Below, in pieces: positions 35,947 through 45,197 of a DNA stretch of 64,000 nt (its first letter is position 1; each line of letters starts with the position of its first letter). Both the position numbers and the translations under genes were made by a program. Origin of the DNA: Microbacterium sp. Leaf320 (GTDB lineage Bacteria > Actinomycetota > Actinomycetes > Actinomycetales > Microbacteriaceae); the NCBI RefSeq assembly GCF_001423485.1, contig NZ_LMOD01000002.1:643890-707889 (forward strand). Direction: 5' to 3'. Under the pieces are notes generated by a model. That model worked only from the letters and a program-made list of their open reading frames with translations, was not told where the DNA came from and did no database searches.

Positions 35947-37407
35947 CTACTCCGCCGAGTCGTCGCGCAGGTACGCGATGTGCGCCGCGTGGCGAGTCAG
36001 GTGGTTCTGCGACTTGCGCACGAACAGCCAGGCGACGAGCAGCAGCACGAACCAGATCGGCGTCACCAGCAGCGCGGTCAGGGTGTCTGGCTGGGTCGTG
36101 AGCGCCCAGAGGATGAACACGAAGAACGCGAGCACCACGTAGACCATGAAGACGCCGCCCGGCATCCGGAACTTCGACGCGGCCACCTTCTCGGGGCGCC
36201 TGCGCCGGTAGACGAGGTAGCTGCAGAGGAAGATCGTCCAGACGAACATGAAGCACACGGCCGAGACCGTGGTCACCATGTCGAATGCCGTGCCGATGTC
36301 CTCGCCCGCGTAGAGAAGCACGACGCCCGAGAACAACAGGATGCACGACAGGAACAGCGCGTTCTGCGGCACGCGGCGCTTCGACAGGCGACCGAAGACG
36401 CGCGGGGCGTCGCCGTCCTTCGCGAGGCCGAACACCATGCGCGAGGTCGAGTAGATGCCCGAGTTGGCGCTCGACATCGCCGAGGTGAGCACGACGAGGT
36501 TCACGACGGTCGCGGCGATGCCGAGGCCCGCGAGGGCGAACATCGCGATGAAGGGGCTCTCGCCGGCGACGTACTCGGTCCACGGGGTGACGGCCATCAG
36601 GATCACGAGCGCGCCCACGTAGAAGAGCAGGATGCGGATCGGGATCGCGTTGATCGCCTTCGGCAGGTTCTTCTCGGGATCCTTGGTCTCGGCCGCGGCG
36701 GTGCCGACGAGCTCGACGCCGACGAACGCGAACACCGCGATCTGGAATCCGGCGACGAAGCCCATGAAGCCGTGCGGGAACATGCCGCCGTGATCCCACA
36801 GGTTGCTGAAGCTCGCGGTGCCGGCGTCGTGCTGGAAGCCGGTGAAGATCATCACGAGACCGGTGACGATGAGCGCGACGATCGCGACGATCTTGATCAG
36901 CGCGAACCAGAACTCCATCTCGCCGAATGCGGCGACGGTGGGCAGGTTCAGCGCGAGCAGGATGACGATCACGAGCACGCCGGGGATCCACAACGGGATG
37001 CCGGGGAACAGCGCATCCGTGTACCCGGCGATCGCGATCACGTCGGCGACGCCGGTGACGACCCAGCAGAACCAGTACGTCCATCCGGTGAAGAATCCGG
37101 CCCACGGGCCGAGCAGGTCGCTCGCGAAGTCGCTGAAGGACTTGTACTTGAGGTTGGACAGCAGCAGCTCGCCCATCGCCCGCATGACGAAGAAGAGCAT
37201 GAAGCCGATGATCATGTAGACGAAGATCACCGAGGGGCCGGCGACCGAGATCGTCTTCCCGCTGCCCATGAAGAGGCCGGTGCCGATCGCTCCGCCGATC
37301 GCGAGCAGCTGGATGTGCCGGTTGCTGAGCGCCCGTTTCAGATGCTGCTCATCTGCGTCGGCGGCTCCGTCCACCCCGACGGTTCCTTCCGTGTTCTGTG
37401 TCGTCAT
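35947..37407 (-). CDS. cycA: amino-acid permease, D-serine/D-alanine/glycine (CycA) type
   Basis: A 486-residue APC-superfamily transporter with twelve hydrophobic spans. The first carries QLLAIGGAIGTGLFMGSGKTI, and FVMRAMGELLLSNLKYKSFSDFA follows, both typical of CycA. The family imports D-alanine, D-serine and glycine with protons. GGAGG lies eight bases before the ATG at 37407, so the long upstream frame to 37998 is rejected. It is divergent from the MATE exporter with 145 bases between. Confidence 0.88.
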   Translation of the reverse strand: MTTQNTEGTVGVDGAADADEQHLKRALSNRHIQLLAIGGAIGTGLFMGSGKTISVAGPSVIFVYMIIGFMLFFVMRAMGELLLSNLKYKSFSDFASDLLGPWAGFFTGWTYWFCWVVTGVADVIAIAGYTDALFPGIPLWIPGVLVIVILLALNLPTVAAFGEMEFWFALIKIVAIVALIVTGLVMIFTGFQHDAGTASFSNLWDHGGMFPHGFMGFVAGFQIAVFAFVGVELVGTAAAETKDPEKNLPKAINAIPIRILLFYVGALVILMAVTPWTEYVAGESPFIAMFALAGLGIAATVVNLVVLTSAMSSANSGIYSTSRMVFGLAKDGDAPRVFGRLSKRRVPQNALFLSCILLFSGVVLLYAGEDIGTAFDMVTTVSAVCFMFVWTIFLCSYLVYRRRRPEKVAASKFRMPGGVFMVYVVLAFFVFILWALTTQPDTLTALLVTPIWFVLLLVAWLFVRKSQNHLTRHAAHIAYLRDDSAE

Positions 37408-37552
37408 CGCTCGAACCTCCGGTGTTCCGTGCCGCGACCCGCTGCGGCATCCTTCCGACCGTACTTGCCGATCGGGGATGGCAGGGAACCGAAACGATTC
37501 GATATCCTGGTTCGGCCCCCGATCATCCCCCAGTTCTGCGAGCCGCTTCCTC

Positions 37553-39025
37553 ATGGCCACCTCTCTCACCACGGGCCGCCCGTGGCGTGTCATCCTCTCG
37601 TTCTCGATCCCCCTGCTGCTCGGCAACGTCGTGCAGCAGATGTACCAGTTCGCCGACGCCGTCGTCGTCGGCCGCCATCTCGGCGTCGAATCCCTCGCGG
37701 CCGTCGGTGCCACCGGCAGCCTGCTCTTCCTGCTGATCGGCTTCGCCTGGGGTCTGACCAGCGGCTTCGCGATCCCGATCGCCCAGGCGTTCGGCGCGGG
37801 CGACGGCGCGGCCGTGCGCCGTTCGGTCGCGACCGGCGTGATCCTGACCGGCATCACGAGCGTCGTGCTGACGATCGTCGCACCGCTGATCGCCGCACCT
37901 GTGCTCGCCCTGCTGCAGACGCCGGCCGAACTCATGCCCGAGGCGACGGTCTTCACGCAGATCAGCTTCATCGGCGCGAGCGCGACGATGTTCTTCAACT
38001 ACCTCTCGGCGATCATCCGGGCCATCGGCGACTCGCGCACGCCCCTGATCTTCCTCACGGCGTCGTGCGTGCTCAACGTCGGCCTCGTCGTCCTGATGGT
38101 CGGCCCGCTCGAGTGGGGAGTGGGCGGAGCTGCCCTCGCGACGGTCGTCGCCCAGGCCGTGTCGGTCGCGCTCTGCCTCGAGTTCGTGCGTCGCCGCCTG
38201 CCGATGCTGCACCTGCGCCGTGCCGACTGGCGGGTCACCCGGGGCGACTTCACGGAGCATCTGCGCCTCGGACTCCCGATGGGCTTCCAGGCGTCGATCA
38301 TCGCGATCGGAACGCTCGTGGTGCAGGTCGCACTCAACACCCTCGGCTCCGACGCTGTCGCCGCCTACACGACGGCGTCGCGGGTCGACGGTCTCGCCGT
38401 CGCCTTCCTCTCGTCGCTGGGTCTGGCGTCGTCGATGTACGCGGCGCAGAACCTCGGCGGGCGTCGGCCCGACCGCATCCGCCGCGGCGTGATCGAGGGC
38501 ACCTGGATGGCGATCGCCGCCGGTCTCGCACTCGGAGCGCTGATCATCGCGTTCGGGACGCCCATGGTGCGGCTGTTCGTCGGTGAAGGATCCGACGAGG
38601 TCGTCAGGCTCGCGCACCTCATGCTGATCATCAACGGATGCGGATACTGGGCGCTCGGCGTGCTGTTCGTGCTGCGCGGCGCGCTGCAGGGGCTCGGCCA
38701 CACGCTCATCCCCACGGTCACCGGGGTCGTCGAGCTCGTGATGCGCGTGGGCGCGGCTCTCGTGCTCGGCGCCATGATCGGCTTCGAGGGTGTGGCGCTG
38801 AGCAACCCGCTGGCCTGGCTCGGCGCGATCGCCCTGCTGGTTCCCGCATACGTGCGTGCCCACCGCGACCTCGGACGCATGCCCGTGGACCCCGTGGAGT
38901 CGACCGAGACGTCGACGATGGCGATCATCGGACCGACCGACGGCTCGATGGTCGTCGACGCGGTCGTCACCCAGCCGCTCCGCGTGATCAAGACGTCGCG
39001 TTTCGCGAGGTTGAAGCGCCGCTGA
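37553..39025 (+). CDS. MATE-family multidrug efflux transporter
   Basis: This 490-residue protein has twelve hydrophobic spans in two similar halves (ILSFSIPLLLGNVVQQMYQFADAVVVGR and, later, HLRLGLPMGFQASIIAIGTLVVQ), the DinF/NorM-type MATE layout. It should export cationic drugs or metabolites in exchange for protons or sodium. The C-terminal 45 residues after the last span are polar. The start at 37553 matches the family N-terminus; TATCCT lies about 45 bases upstream. No regulator is adjacent. Confidence 0.92.
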   Translation: MATSLTTGRPWRVILSFSIPLLLGNVVQQMYQFADAVVVGRHLGVESLAAVGATGSLLFLLIGFAWGLTSGFAIPIAQAFGAGDGAAVRRSVATGVILTGITSVVLTIVAPLIAAPVLALLQTPAELMPEATVFTQISFIGASATMFFNYLSAIIRAIGDSRTPLIFLTASCVLNVGLVVLMVGPLEWGVGGAALATVVAQAVSVALCLEFVRRRLPMLHLRRADWRVTRGDFTEHLRLGLPMGFQASIIAIGTLVVQVALNTLGSDAVAAYTTASRVDGLAVAFLSSLGLASSMYAAQNLGGRRPDRIRRGVIEGTWMAIAAGLALGALIIAFGTPMVRLFVGEGSDEVVRLAHLMLIINGCGYWALGVLFVLRGALQGLGHTLIPTVTGVVELVMRVGAALVLGAMIGFEGVALSNPLAWLGAIALLVPAYVRAHRDLGRMPVDPVESTETSTMAIIGPTDGSMVVDAVVTQPLRVIKTSRFARLKRR

Positions 39026-39130
39026 ACGACGCGTCACGGTTGCGGAACATCATCCTTGAGATGGATGCCCAGTATGCCGACACTTCGTAGTGTTGGTAGT
39101 GCGGAGATTCCGTTTGACCGGGGGGTCGTG

Positions 39131-39538
39131 ATGACGTCATCAAGAGTGGCAAACGAACTGGCATCGATACTGGTGCCGATCGGAGTGGTGGGAGCCGTGA
39201 TCGCGGCTCTGTGCGCGATCGTCGCAGGAGTCGCGATCATGCGCGGTGCGGGAGGACTCGCGGGCGGAGCGGTGGGTCTGTGGATCCCGAGTGCGATGCT
39301 CAGCTCCACGGCGTCCTTCGCGAGTCAGTGGACTCCGCTGCTCGTGTCCGGCATCGCGCTCGCCGCGATGCTCGTGATCGGCGCTGTGGCGCGTGCGATC
39401 GTGAGCACCGGGGAACCGAGGCGTCAGGCAGCGCGGACGGCACGGGCCGAGGCCCTCGCCGATGCGCCGGATCCGCAGCCCGCGTCGCGCACGACGACTG
39501 CCCCGAGCACCGGCTCGCAGCCCGCACTCGCAGGCTGA
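39131..39538 (+). CDS. small membrane protein, unknown function
   Basis: A 135-residue protein with two hydrophobic segments (about 15-38 and 70-92) joined by a Gly/Ala loop, and a polar Ala/Pro/Thr tail. A run of G residues (39119-39125) lies five bases before the ATG at 39131; a GTG at 39128 is the alternative. I do not recognise a family. It stands alone between the MATE gene and the convergent acyl-CoA synthetase. A small hairpin (ACACT-TCGT-AGTGT, 39080-39093) lies upstream. Confidence 0.6.
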   Translation: MTSSRVANELASILVPIGVVGAVIAALCAIVAGVAIMRGAGGLAGGAVGLWIPSAMLSSTASFASQWTPLLVSGIALAAMLVIGAVARAIVSTGEPRRQAARTARAEALADAPDPQPASRTTTAPSTGSQPALAG

Positions 39539-39554
39539 CCTCTGGGGCGCGACC

Positions 39555-41264
39555 TCAGCGGTAGTCGCGGTCGCGGTGCTGCGCGGCCTCGTCGCCCGAG
39601 GTCACGCGCTCGGCCTCTCTGGCGCGCAATTCGACCCGGCGGATCTTGCCCGAGATCGTCTTGGGCAGCTCCGGCACGAACTCGATGATGCGCACCCACA
39701 GGTGCGAGGAGAGCCGGTCGTGGGCGTACGCGAAGATCGATCGCGCCGCGTCCGCCTCGGCATCCGCTGCATCCGTCCGCAGACACACGTAGGCCTTCGG
39801 CACGGCCAGTCGCGTCGGATCGGGGCTGGGGATCACCGCCGCCTCGATCACGAGGTCGTGCTCGAGCAGCACCGACTCGAGTTCGAACGGCGAGATCTTG
39901 TAGTCGGAGGCCTTGAACACGTCATCCGCCCGACCGATGTAGGTGAGATACCCCTCGGCATCCCGCTGAGCGATGTCACCGGTGTGGTGATAGCCGCCGA
40001 CGCGCGACTCGGCCGTCTTGTCGGGATCGTCGTAGTAGCCGGCCATGAGCCCGACCGGAGGGTGGGCCAGGTCGAGCGCGATCTCGCCCTCGTGCTCGGC
40101 GATCTCTCCGGTGGCGGGGTCGAGCAGCACGACGGGGTATCCGGGCAGCGGGCGCCCCATGGATCCGACCTTGACGGTCTGACCGGGGGAGTTGCCGACG
40201 CAGGCCGTCATCTCGGTCTGCCCGAAGCCATCGCGGATCGTGCCGCCCCAGGCCTCGCGCACCCTGTCGATGACCTCGGGGTTCAGCGGTTCGCCGGCTC
40301 CGACCAGTTCGCGCGGCGGGTGGGTGAGCCGCGCGAGGTCGGCCTGGATCAGCATGCGCCACACGGTGGGCGGCGCGCAGAACGTCGAGACGTGGTGCGT
40401 GTCCATGACCTGCATCAGGGTGTTCGCATCGAATCGGTCGTAGTTGTAGACGAACACCGTGGCCTCGGCGAGGAACGGCGAATAGAAGCTCGACCACGCA
40501 TGCTTCGCCCACCCCGGTGACGAGATGTTGAGGTGCACGTCGTCGGGGCGTACGCCCAACCACCACATGGTCGACAGGTGTCCGATGGGGTACGAGACGT
40601 GCGTGTGCTGCACGAGCTTCGGGCGGCTGGTCGTGCCGCTCGTGAAGTAGAGCAGGGCCGTGTCGTCGGCGGGTGTCGCGGCATCCGGATCGAAGGTCGT
40701 CGGCGCGCTGGAAGAGTCGTCGAACCGCGTCCACTCGGAGGGGATGCCGTCGCCCACCCCGATGCGCAGCACGTCGGCGTCGATGTCGGCGATGCGCTCG
40801 GCAAGGCCGCCGAGCGTGACGATCGCGCGGGCCCGGCCGTGCTCGACGCGGTAGGCGAGGTCAGAGGCCGAGAGCAGCGTCGAGGTGGGGATCGACACCG
40901 CGCCGATCTTGGTGATCGCGAGCATCACCTCCCACAGCTCGATCGTGTTGCCGAGCATCACGATGACGTGATCGCCTCGTCGGATGCCGAGGCCGGTCAG
41001 CCACGCGGCGACCTGGTCTGAACGCGCGGAGAGGTCGCCGTACGTCCACGACTCGAGGCTGAGGTCGGCCGAGACGATCTGCACGGCCGGACGATCCGGG
41101 GTCTCGCCCGCGATGACGTCGAACCACTCGAGCGCGAAGTTGAACTCGGTGGGCGTCGGCCAGACGAACCCTTCGCGCGCCGCGGCGTAGTCCGTCGCGT
41201 TCGCGAAGAGGAAGTCGCGCATCTCGCGGATCGCGGTGGTGGCTGCGGTGGCGCTGCGGCTCAT
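39555..41264 (-). CDS. AMP-binding acyl-CoA synthetase (medium-chain type)
   Basis: A 569-residue adenylate-forming ligase with the P-loop-like YFTSGTTSRPKLVQHTH, the DGFGQTEMT motif, the YHTGD-type HHTGDIAQRD, and the C-terminal lysine region KTISGKIRRVELR. It should activate a carboxylic acid with ATP and CoA, as in ACSM/benzoate-type synthetases; WWLGVRPDDVHLNISSPGWAKHAWSSF fits this group. GGGAG lies six bases before the ATG at 41264. It is followed upstream by an Lrp-type regulator on the same strand, 50 bases apart, which may co-regulate it. Confidence 0.92.
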   Translation of the reverse strand: MSRSATAATTAIREMRDFLFANATDYAAAREGFVWPTPTEFNFALEWFDVIAGETPDRPAVQIVSADLSLESWTYGDLSARSDQVAAWLTGLGIRRGDHVIVMLGNTIELWEVMLAITKIGAVSIPTSTLLSASDLAYRVEHGRARAIVTLGGLAERIADIDADVLRIGVGDGIPSEWTRFDDSSSAPTTFDPDAATPADDTALLYFTSGTTSRPKLVQHTHVSYPIGHLSTMWWLGVRPDDVHLNISSPGWAKHAWSSFYSPFLAEATVFVYNYDRFDANTLMQVMDTHHVSTFCAPPTVWRMLIQADLARLTHPPRELVGAGEPLNPEVIDRVREAWGGTIRDGFGQTEMTACVGNSPGQTVKVGSMGRPLPGYPVVLLDPATGEIAEHEGEIALDLAHPPVGLMAGYYDDPDKTAESRVGGYHHTGDIAQRDAEGYLTYIGRADDVFKASDYKISPFELESVLLEHDLVIEAAVIPSPDPTRLAVPKAYVCLRTDAADAEADAARSIFAYAHDRLSSHLWVRIIEFVPELPKTISGKIRRVELRAREAERVTSGDEAAQHRDRDYR

Positions 41265-41314
41265 TCTGGGCTCCCTTGCTCGGCAGACGTGTTCCATCCT
41301 CGCCCACGATCCGC

Positions 41315-41782
41315 TCAGTGCGCGAGCAGACCGGCGCCGTCGCGGAGCTCGAACACCAGCTGCGTCTCGGTGCCGCGCACGACGGGGTGGATCGTGATGT
41401 GATCGAGCACGATGTCGCGCAGGGCGGTGGCGTCCTGCACCGCGACATGCACGAGGAAGTCGTCGACTCCCGCGACGTGGAACACCTGCAGCACCCGCGG
41501 GATGGCTGCGAGCGCGTCGAAGAGCGCGGTGACCTTGGGGCCCGTGTGATTCGCGAGGCGCACCTTGATGATCGCCTGCAGGGGCAGGCCCAGGGCCGCG
41601 CCGTCGACCCGGATGCGGGTGTCGCGGATGATCCCGCGCTCACGCAGAGCGCGCACACGGTGGGCGCATGTCGACTCGGCGAGACCGAGCCGGTGGGCCA
41701 GGGCTTTGTTGGTGATCTCGGCGTCGCGGGTCAGCGCGGCCAGGATCTCGAGATCTGTCTCGTCGAGTTGTGCTTTCGCCAA
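41315..41782 (-). CDS. Lrp/AsnC-family transcriptional regulator
   Basis: A 155-residue regulator: N-terminal helix-turn-helix (LDETDLEILAALTRDAEITNKALAHRLGLAESTCAHRVRAL, in pieces) and C-terminal RAM ligand-binding domain (VRLANHTGPKV, VFHVAGVDDFLVHVAV). The start is a TTG at 41782, because AGGAGG lies eight bases upstream and the family N-terminus begins there; no nearby ATG fits. It is divergent from a PLP trans-sulfuration enzyme and probably controls it in response to an amino acid such as methionine (inference). A TATTCT hexamer at 41816-41821 is a likely -10. Confidence 0.9.
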   Translation of the reverse strand: MAKAQLDETDLEILAALTRDAEITNKALAHRLGLAESTCAHRVRALRERGIIRDTRIRVDGAALGLPLQAIIKVRLANHTGPKVTALFDALAAIPRVLQVFHVAGVDDFLVHVAVQDATALRDIVLDHITIHPVVRGTETQLVFELRDGAGLLAH

Positions 41783-41896
41783 TGCGCGCGCCTCCTCGTG
41801 ATCAGCTGTTTGTTCAGAATATCGAGGATGCCTCAAAGCACGACGGATGCTGTCGAATTTCTGCGCATCGATCGCGATTCGGGCAACGTGGCAGGC

Positions 41897-43111
41897 ATGA
41901 CTGCACCGTTGCATCCAGACACCGTCGCCGTGCACAGCGGCCGTTCAGACCTCGAGGCCCTCGGAGTGCACGCGCTGCCGATCGACCTGTCGACGACCAA
42001 CCCGCTGCCCGACATCGAGCGCGGAGGCGACTCGTACGAGGCGATGGCGACGGGTGGGCGTCCGCCCGCCGACGGCAGCATGGTCTACGCACGACTCTGG
42101 AACCCCACCGTGGCGCGGTTCGAAGACGCTCTCGCCGAGCTCGAGCACGCCGAGGCCGCCGTCGCCTTCGCATCGGGCATGGCGGCGATGACAGCGGTGA
42201 TCCTCGCGCACGGTCCTGCGGCGGGCAGGAACCACGTCGTCGCGGTGCGCCCCCTCTACGGCGGCACCGATCACCTGCTCGGCTCCGGTCTGCTGGGTGT
42301 GGAGACGACGTACTGCCACCCCGCCGAGGTCGCAGCGTCCATCCGCCCCGACACAGGACTCGTGGTGGTCGAGACCCCCGCCAACCCGACACTCGACATC
42401 GCCGACATCGCCGCAGTGGTGGCGCAGGCGGGAGGTGTGCCGGTGGTCGTCGACAACACCTTCGCCACGCCTGTGCTGCAGAACCCCATCGACCACGGCG
42501 CGGCCATGTCGCTGCACAGCGCCACGAAGTACCTCGGCGGGCACGGCGATGTGATCGCCGGCGTGGTGGCCTGCGACGAGCGGACCGCAGAGGCGCTCCG
42601 CCGAGTGCGCGCCGTGACCGGTGGGCTGCTGCACCCGCTCGGCGCCTACCTGCTGCACCGCGGACTCACGACCCTTCCGGTGCGCATGCGAGCGCAGCAG
42701 GAGAGCGCTCGCCGCATCGTGCAGTGGCTGATCGACCGCCCGGAGGTCGCCGAGGTGTTCTACCCAGGACTCGACGACGACCCGGAGGGCGTCATCGCGC
42801 GCCAGATGCGCGGCACCGGGGCGATGATCGCGATGCGGATGCGGGGCGGGTATGCCGCGGCATCCGCTGTGACCTCGTCGACGACGCTGTTCACGCACGC
42901 CGTGTCGCTGGGCGGCGTCGATTCGCTGATCCAGCATCCGGCCGCGCTCACCCACCGACCCGTGCCTGCAGAGGCTCGCCCTGACGCCGATGTGCTGCGA
43001 CTGTCGATCGGTCTCGAGAACGTCGACGACCTGATCGCCGACCTCGCCCAGGCGTTCGCAGCGCTGTCGCGGGCGGAGGACGCGGTGGCATCCGGCCGTC
43101 CGTGGGCGTGA
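41897..43111 (+). CDS. trans-sulfuration family PLP enzyme (cystathionine/methionine gamma-lyase type)
   Basis: A 404-residue Cys/Met-metabolism PLP enzyme. The cofactor lysine is in SLHSATKYLGGHGDVIAG, and AVAFASGMAAM and VVVDNTFATP are family motifs. It lacks clear markers for cystathionine gamma-synthase; with an adjacent divergent Lrp regulator, a catabolic methionine gamma-lyase-like role is a reasonable inference. The start at 41897 is preceded by GGCAGGC, a weak ribosome site. Confidence 0.9.
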   Translation: MTAPLHPDTVAVHSGRSDLEALGVHALPIDLSTTNPLPDIERGGDSYEAMATGGRPPADGSMVYARLWNPTVARFEDALAELEHAEAAVAFASGMAAMTAVILAHGPAAGRNHVVAVRPLYGGTDHLLGSGLLGVETTYCHPAEVAASIRPDTGLVVVETPANPTLDIADIAAVVAQAGGVPVVVDNTFATPVLQNPIDHGAAMSLHSATKYLGGHGDVIAGVVACDERTAEALRRVRAVTGGLLHPLGAYLLHRGLTTLPVRMRAQQESARRIVQWLIDRPEVAEVFYPGLDDDPEGVIARQMRGTGAMIAMRMRGGYAAASAVTSSTTLFTHAVSLGGVDSLIQHPAALTHRPVPAEARPDADVLRLSIGLENVDDLIADLAQAFAALSRAEDAVASGRPWA

Positions 43112-43140
43112 TCTCGGTGACGTTTGTCGAACAGCTACAA

Positions 43141-43175
43141 GGAACTGAGTCTCACTCGGAATGAGATCTAGTTCC
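43141..43175. promoter_or_regulatory. imperfect inverted repeat upstream of the xxxLxxG gene
   Basis: GGAACTGAGTCTCA (43141-43154) and TGAGATCTAGTTCC (43162-43175) form a dyad with about three mismatches. It lies 80 bases upstream of the ATG at 43258 and just before a TACACT hexamer (43212-43217) that may be the -10. It could bind a regulator. Confidence 0.4.
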
Positions 43176-43257
43176 GAGACGCAAACCTGTGCGAATCCTG
43201 AGAACCCGCCCATACACTCGCCGGTGGCAACGACGCCACTGACCCCGGGAGTCCTCA

Positions 43258-45057
43258 ATGACGAGTGCAAAACCCCACGCGCACGGAATCGGCATGCGCA
43301 TAGCCGTGATCGTGCTCAGCCTGCTGCTGGCTGCGATGGTGATCCTGTTCTTCCTGACCACAGGCAAGATCGCGGCCGGTGCTGCGGAGCTCGCCGACGG
43401 CACGACGACCGCACGAGACGGCTCGGCCGACCTCGCCGCAGGTGCCGGTGATCTCTCTGCGGGTGCCGACGAGCTCGCCGCCGGCACGGAGCTGCTCGCT
43501 GCGGGGGCCACGAGTGCCCACGTCGGCTCAGAGAAGGTCGCCACGGGTGCGCAAAGCGCGTCCACCGGCGCCGCCGCGCTCGCCGTCGGTGCCGACACCC
43601 TCGCGATCGGCGCCTCGAACGCCGCGTCCGGTGCCGCTCGGCTCAGCGCCGGAGCACTGTCGGCGCTGACGGGCGCCGAGCGTCTCGAATCGGGACTCAC
43701 GAGGGCGGATGCCGGTGTGCAGTCTGCTCTCGACGGTGCGCAGCAGGTCTCGGCCGGTGCACAGCAGATCGACTCAGGAGCCCAGGCCGCGCTCGACGGG
43801 GCTCAGCAGGTGGCGGCAGGAACGCAGCAGGTCGACGGCGGAGCCCAGTCGCTCGTCGTCGGCGCTCACGACCTCACGAAGGGCGCGCAGCAGGTCGACG
43901 CGGGAGCCCAGTCGGTGCTCGACGGAGCGACGAACCTCGCTGCTGGGGTCGCCGGCGCACACCACGTCGCGGGGCAGGTACTCGGCGGGGCGAACCAGCT
44001 CAGCTCGACGATCACCGGCGCCGTGACGCCGCAGCTTCAGGCGCTCGCCAGCCCGGAGAACGCCGCGGCCATCACCGCGGCGGCGAACGGCGCCCCCGCG
44101 AACGCGCAGCAGCTGGCCGATGCACTCTCCCAACTCGCCGCGGCAGACCCGGCGAACGCGCAGATGCAGCAGCTCGCTGCTCTCGCCGCGGGAGTGGATG
44201 CCCAGGTCGACGGGATCGCCGGAGCAGCCGCGGCAGCACCTGTGCTCGCGCAGGGGACGATCCAGGCCGCCGCCGGCGCGCAGCTGGTCGCCGGAGGTGC
44301 GAATGCGCTGGTCAACGGTGATGCCGCACAGGGGTGGCCGGGAACGGTCGCGCTGGCGGACCCGACCGCCGGCGCCCCGGCCTTCGTCACCGGGGTGCAG
44401 CAGCTGAAGGCCGGCACCTCCGGTCTCGCGGCCGGTGCCTCGACGCTCGAGTCCGGTGTGGGCACGCTCAAGGCCGGTGCCTCAGCGGTATCCGCCGGTG
44501 CGCTGAAGCTCGCCGACGGCGTGCAGCCCCTGAGCGAGGGAGCATCGCGGCTCTCGGGAGGCGCGCTCGCGCTGGCCACCGGCCTTCAGCCTCTGAAGGC
44601 CGGCACCGCCGAGTTGTGGGCGGGCGCGGATCGGCTCGCCGCTGGTCTCGACACGCTCGCCGATGGCGCCGTGTCACTGCAGGACGGTTCGGCGCGACTC
44701 AGCTCCGGTGCGGCGAGCCTCGACGAGGGCGCGACCGCGCTGGCCGCGGGCACCGAGACGCTGAAGGTCGGTGCATCAGACCTGAGCACAGGCGTCGGCG
44801 AGCTCTCCGAGGGCGCGGCCACGGTGGCTGAAGGCACCGGCGAGCTGGCGGAAGGCGGAGACAAGCTCGAAGCGGGTGCATCGGAACTCGCAGACGGCAA
44901 CGGCCTGATCGCAGACGGCTCCGGCACGCTCGCGACCGCGACGGCGGGCGCCGCGCCGTCGATGCTGCCCTGGGTGCTCGTCGTCACGCTGGCAGGGCTC
45001 ATCGCGGTCGGCTTCTGGATCGGCCACCGCGTCAGCCACAGTCGGGCGAACGTCTGA
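43258..45057 (+). CDS. membrane protein with xxxLxxG heptad-repeat ectodomain (YhgE/Pip-related)
   Basis: A 599-residue protein with one N-terminal membrane span (about 13-34), a roughly 530-residue region built of heptads with Gly and Ala and a central Leu (LADG.., LAAGA.., LSAGA.., LKAGA), and a C-terminal span (about 568-588) followed by HRVSHSRANV. The repeat is the X-X-X-Leu-X-X-Gly type (TIGR03057) found in YhgE/Pip proteins, but the conserved ABC-2-like Pip domains are missing. A non-repeat stretch (about 245-345) interrupts it. Both ends are in the membrane, so the repeat should be an extracytoplasmic rod or hairpin. The function is unknown. Confidence 0.8.
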   Translation: MTSAKPHAHGIGMRIAVIVLSLLLAAMVILFFLTTGKIAAGAAELADGTTTARDGSADLAAGAGDLSAGADELAAGTELLAAGATSAHVGSEKVATGAQSASTGAAALAVGADTLAIGASNAASGAARLSAGALSALTGAERLESGLTRADAGVQSALDGAQQVSAGAQQIDSGAQAALDGAQQVAAGTQQVDGGAQSLVVGAHDLTKGAQQVDAGAQSVLDGATNLAAGVAGAHHVAGQVLGGANQLSSTITGAVTPQLQALASPENAAAITAAANGAPANAQQLADALSQLAAADPANAQMQQLAALAAGVDAQVDGIAGAAAAAPVLAQGTIQAAAGAQLVAGGANALVNGDAAQGWPGTVALADPTAGAPAFVTGVQQLKAGTSGLAAGASTLESGVGTLKAGASAVSAGALKLADGVQPLSEGASRLSGGALALATGLQPLKAGTAELWAGADRLAAGLDTLADGAVSLQDGSARLSSGAASLDEGATALAAGTETLKVGASDLSTGVGELSEGAATVAEGTGELAEGGDKLEAGASELADGNGLIADGSGTLATATAGAAPSMLPWVLVVTLAGLIAVGFWIGHRVSHSRANV

Positions 45058-45086
45058 GCGGCATCCCGGACTGACGCCGCACGCAT

Positions 45087-45155
45087 CGAAGGAGATCTCT
45101 CGTTCCGAAGGACCCGATCCGTAGGATCGTCCTTCGATACGGGAGATCTCCTTCG
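45087..45155. terminator. nested inverted repeats between convergent genes
   Basis: Outer arms CGAAGGAGATCTC (45087-45099) and GAGATCTCCTTCG (45143-45155) pair perfectly. Inside, CGAAGGACCCGATCC (45106-45120) pairs with GGATCGTCCTTCG (45124-45136) with one bulge around GTA. The element lies between the stops of the repeat protein and the thioesterase and probably terminates both. Confidence 0.7.
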
Positions 45156-45197
45156 GCGCGCGTGAGACGCAGGGCGAGAGGATGCCGGAGCCTGGCT

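Noticed and set aside
35980..38586. 868-codon open frame across the CycA-type and MATE genes
   Set aside because: It is antisense to the permease and out of frame with the MATE gene, both of which have strong family motifs; the translation is rich in R, D, E and H as expected of shadows.
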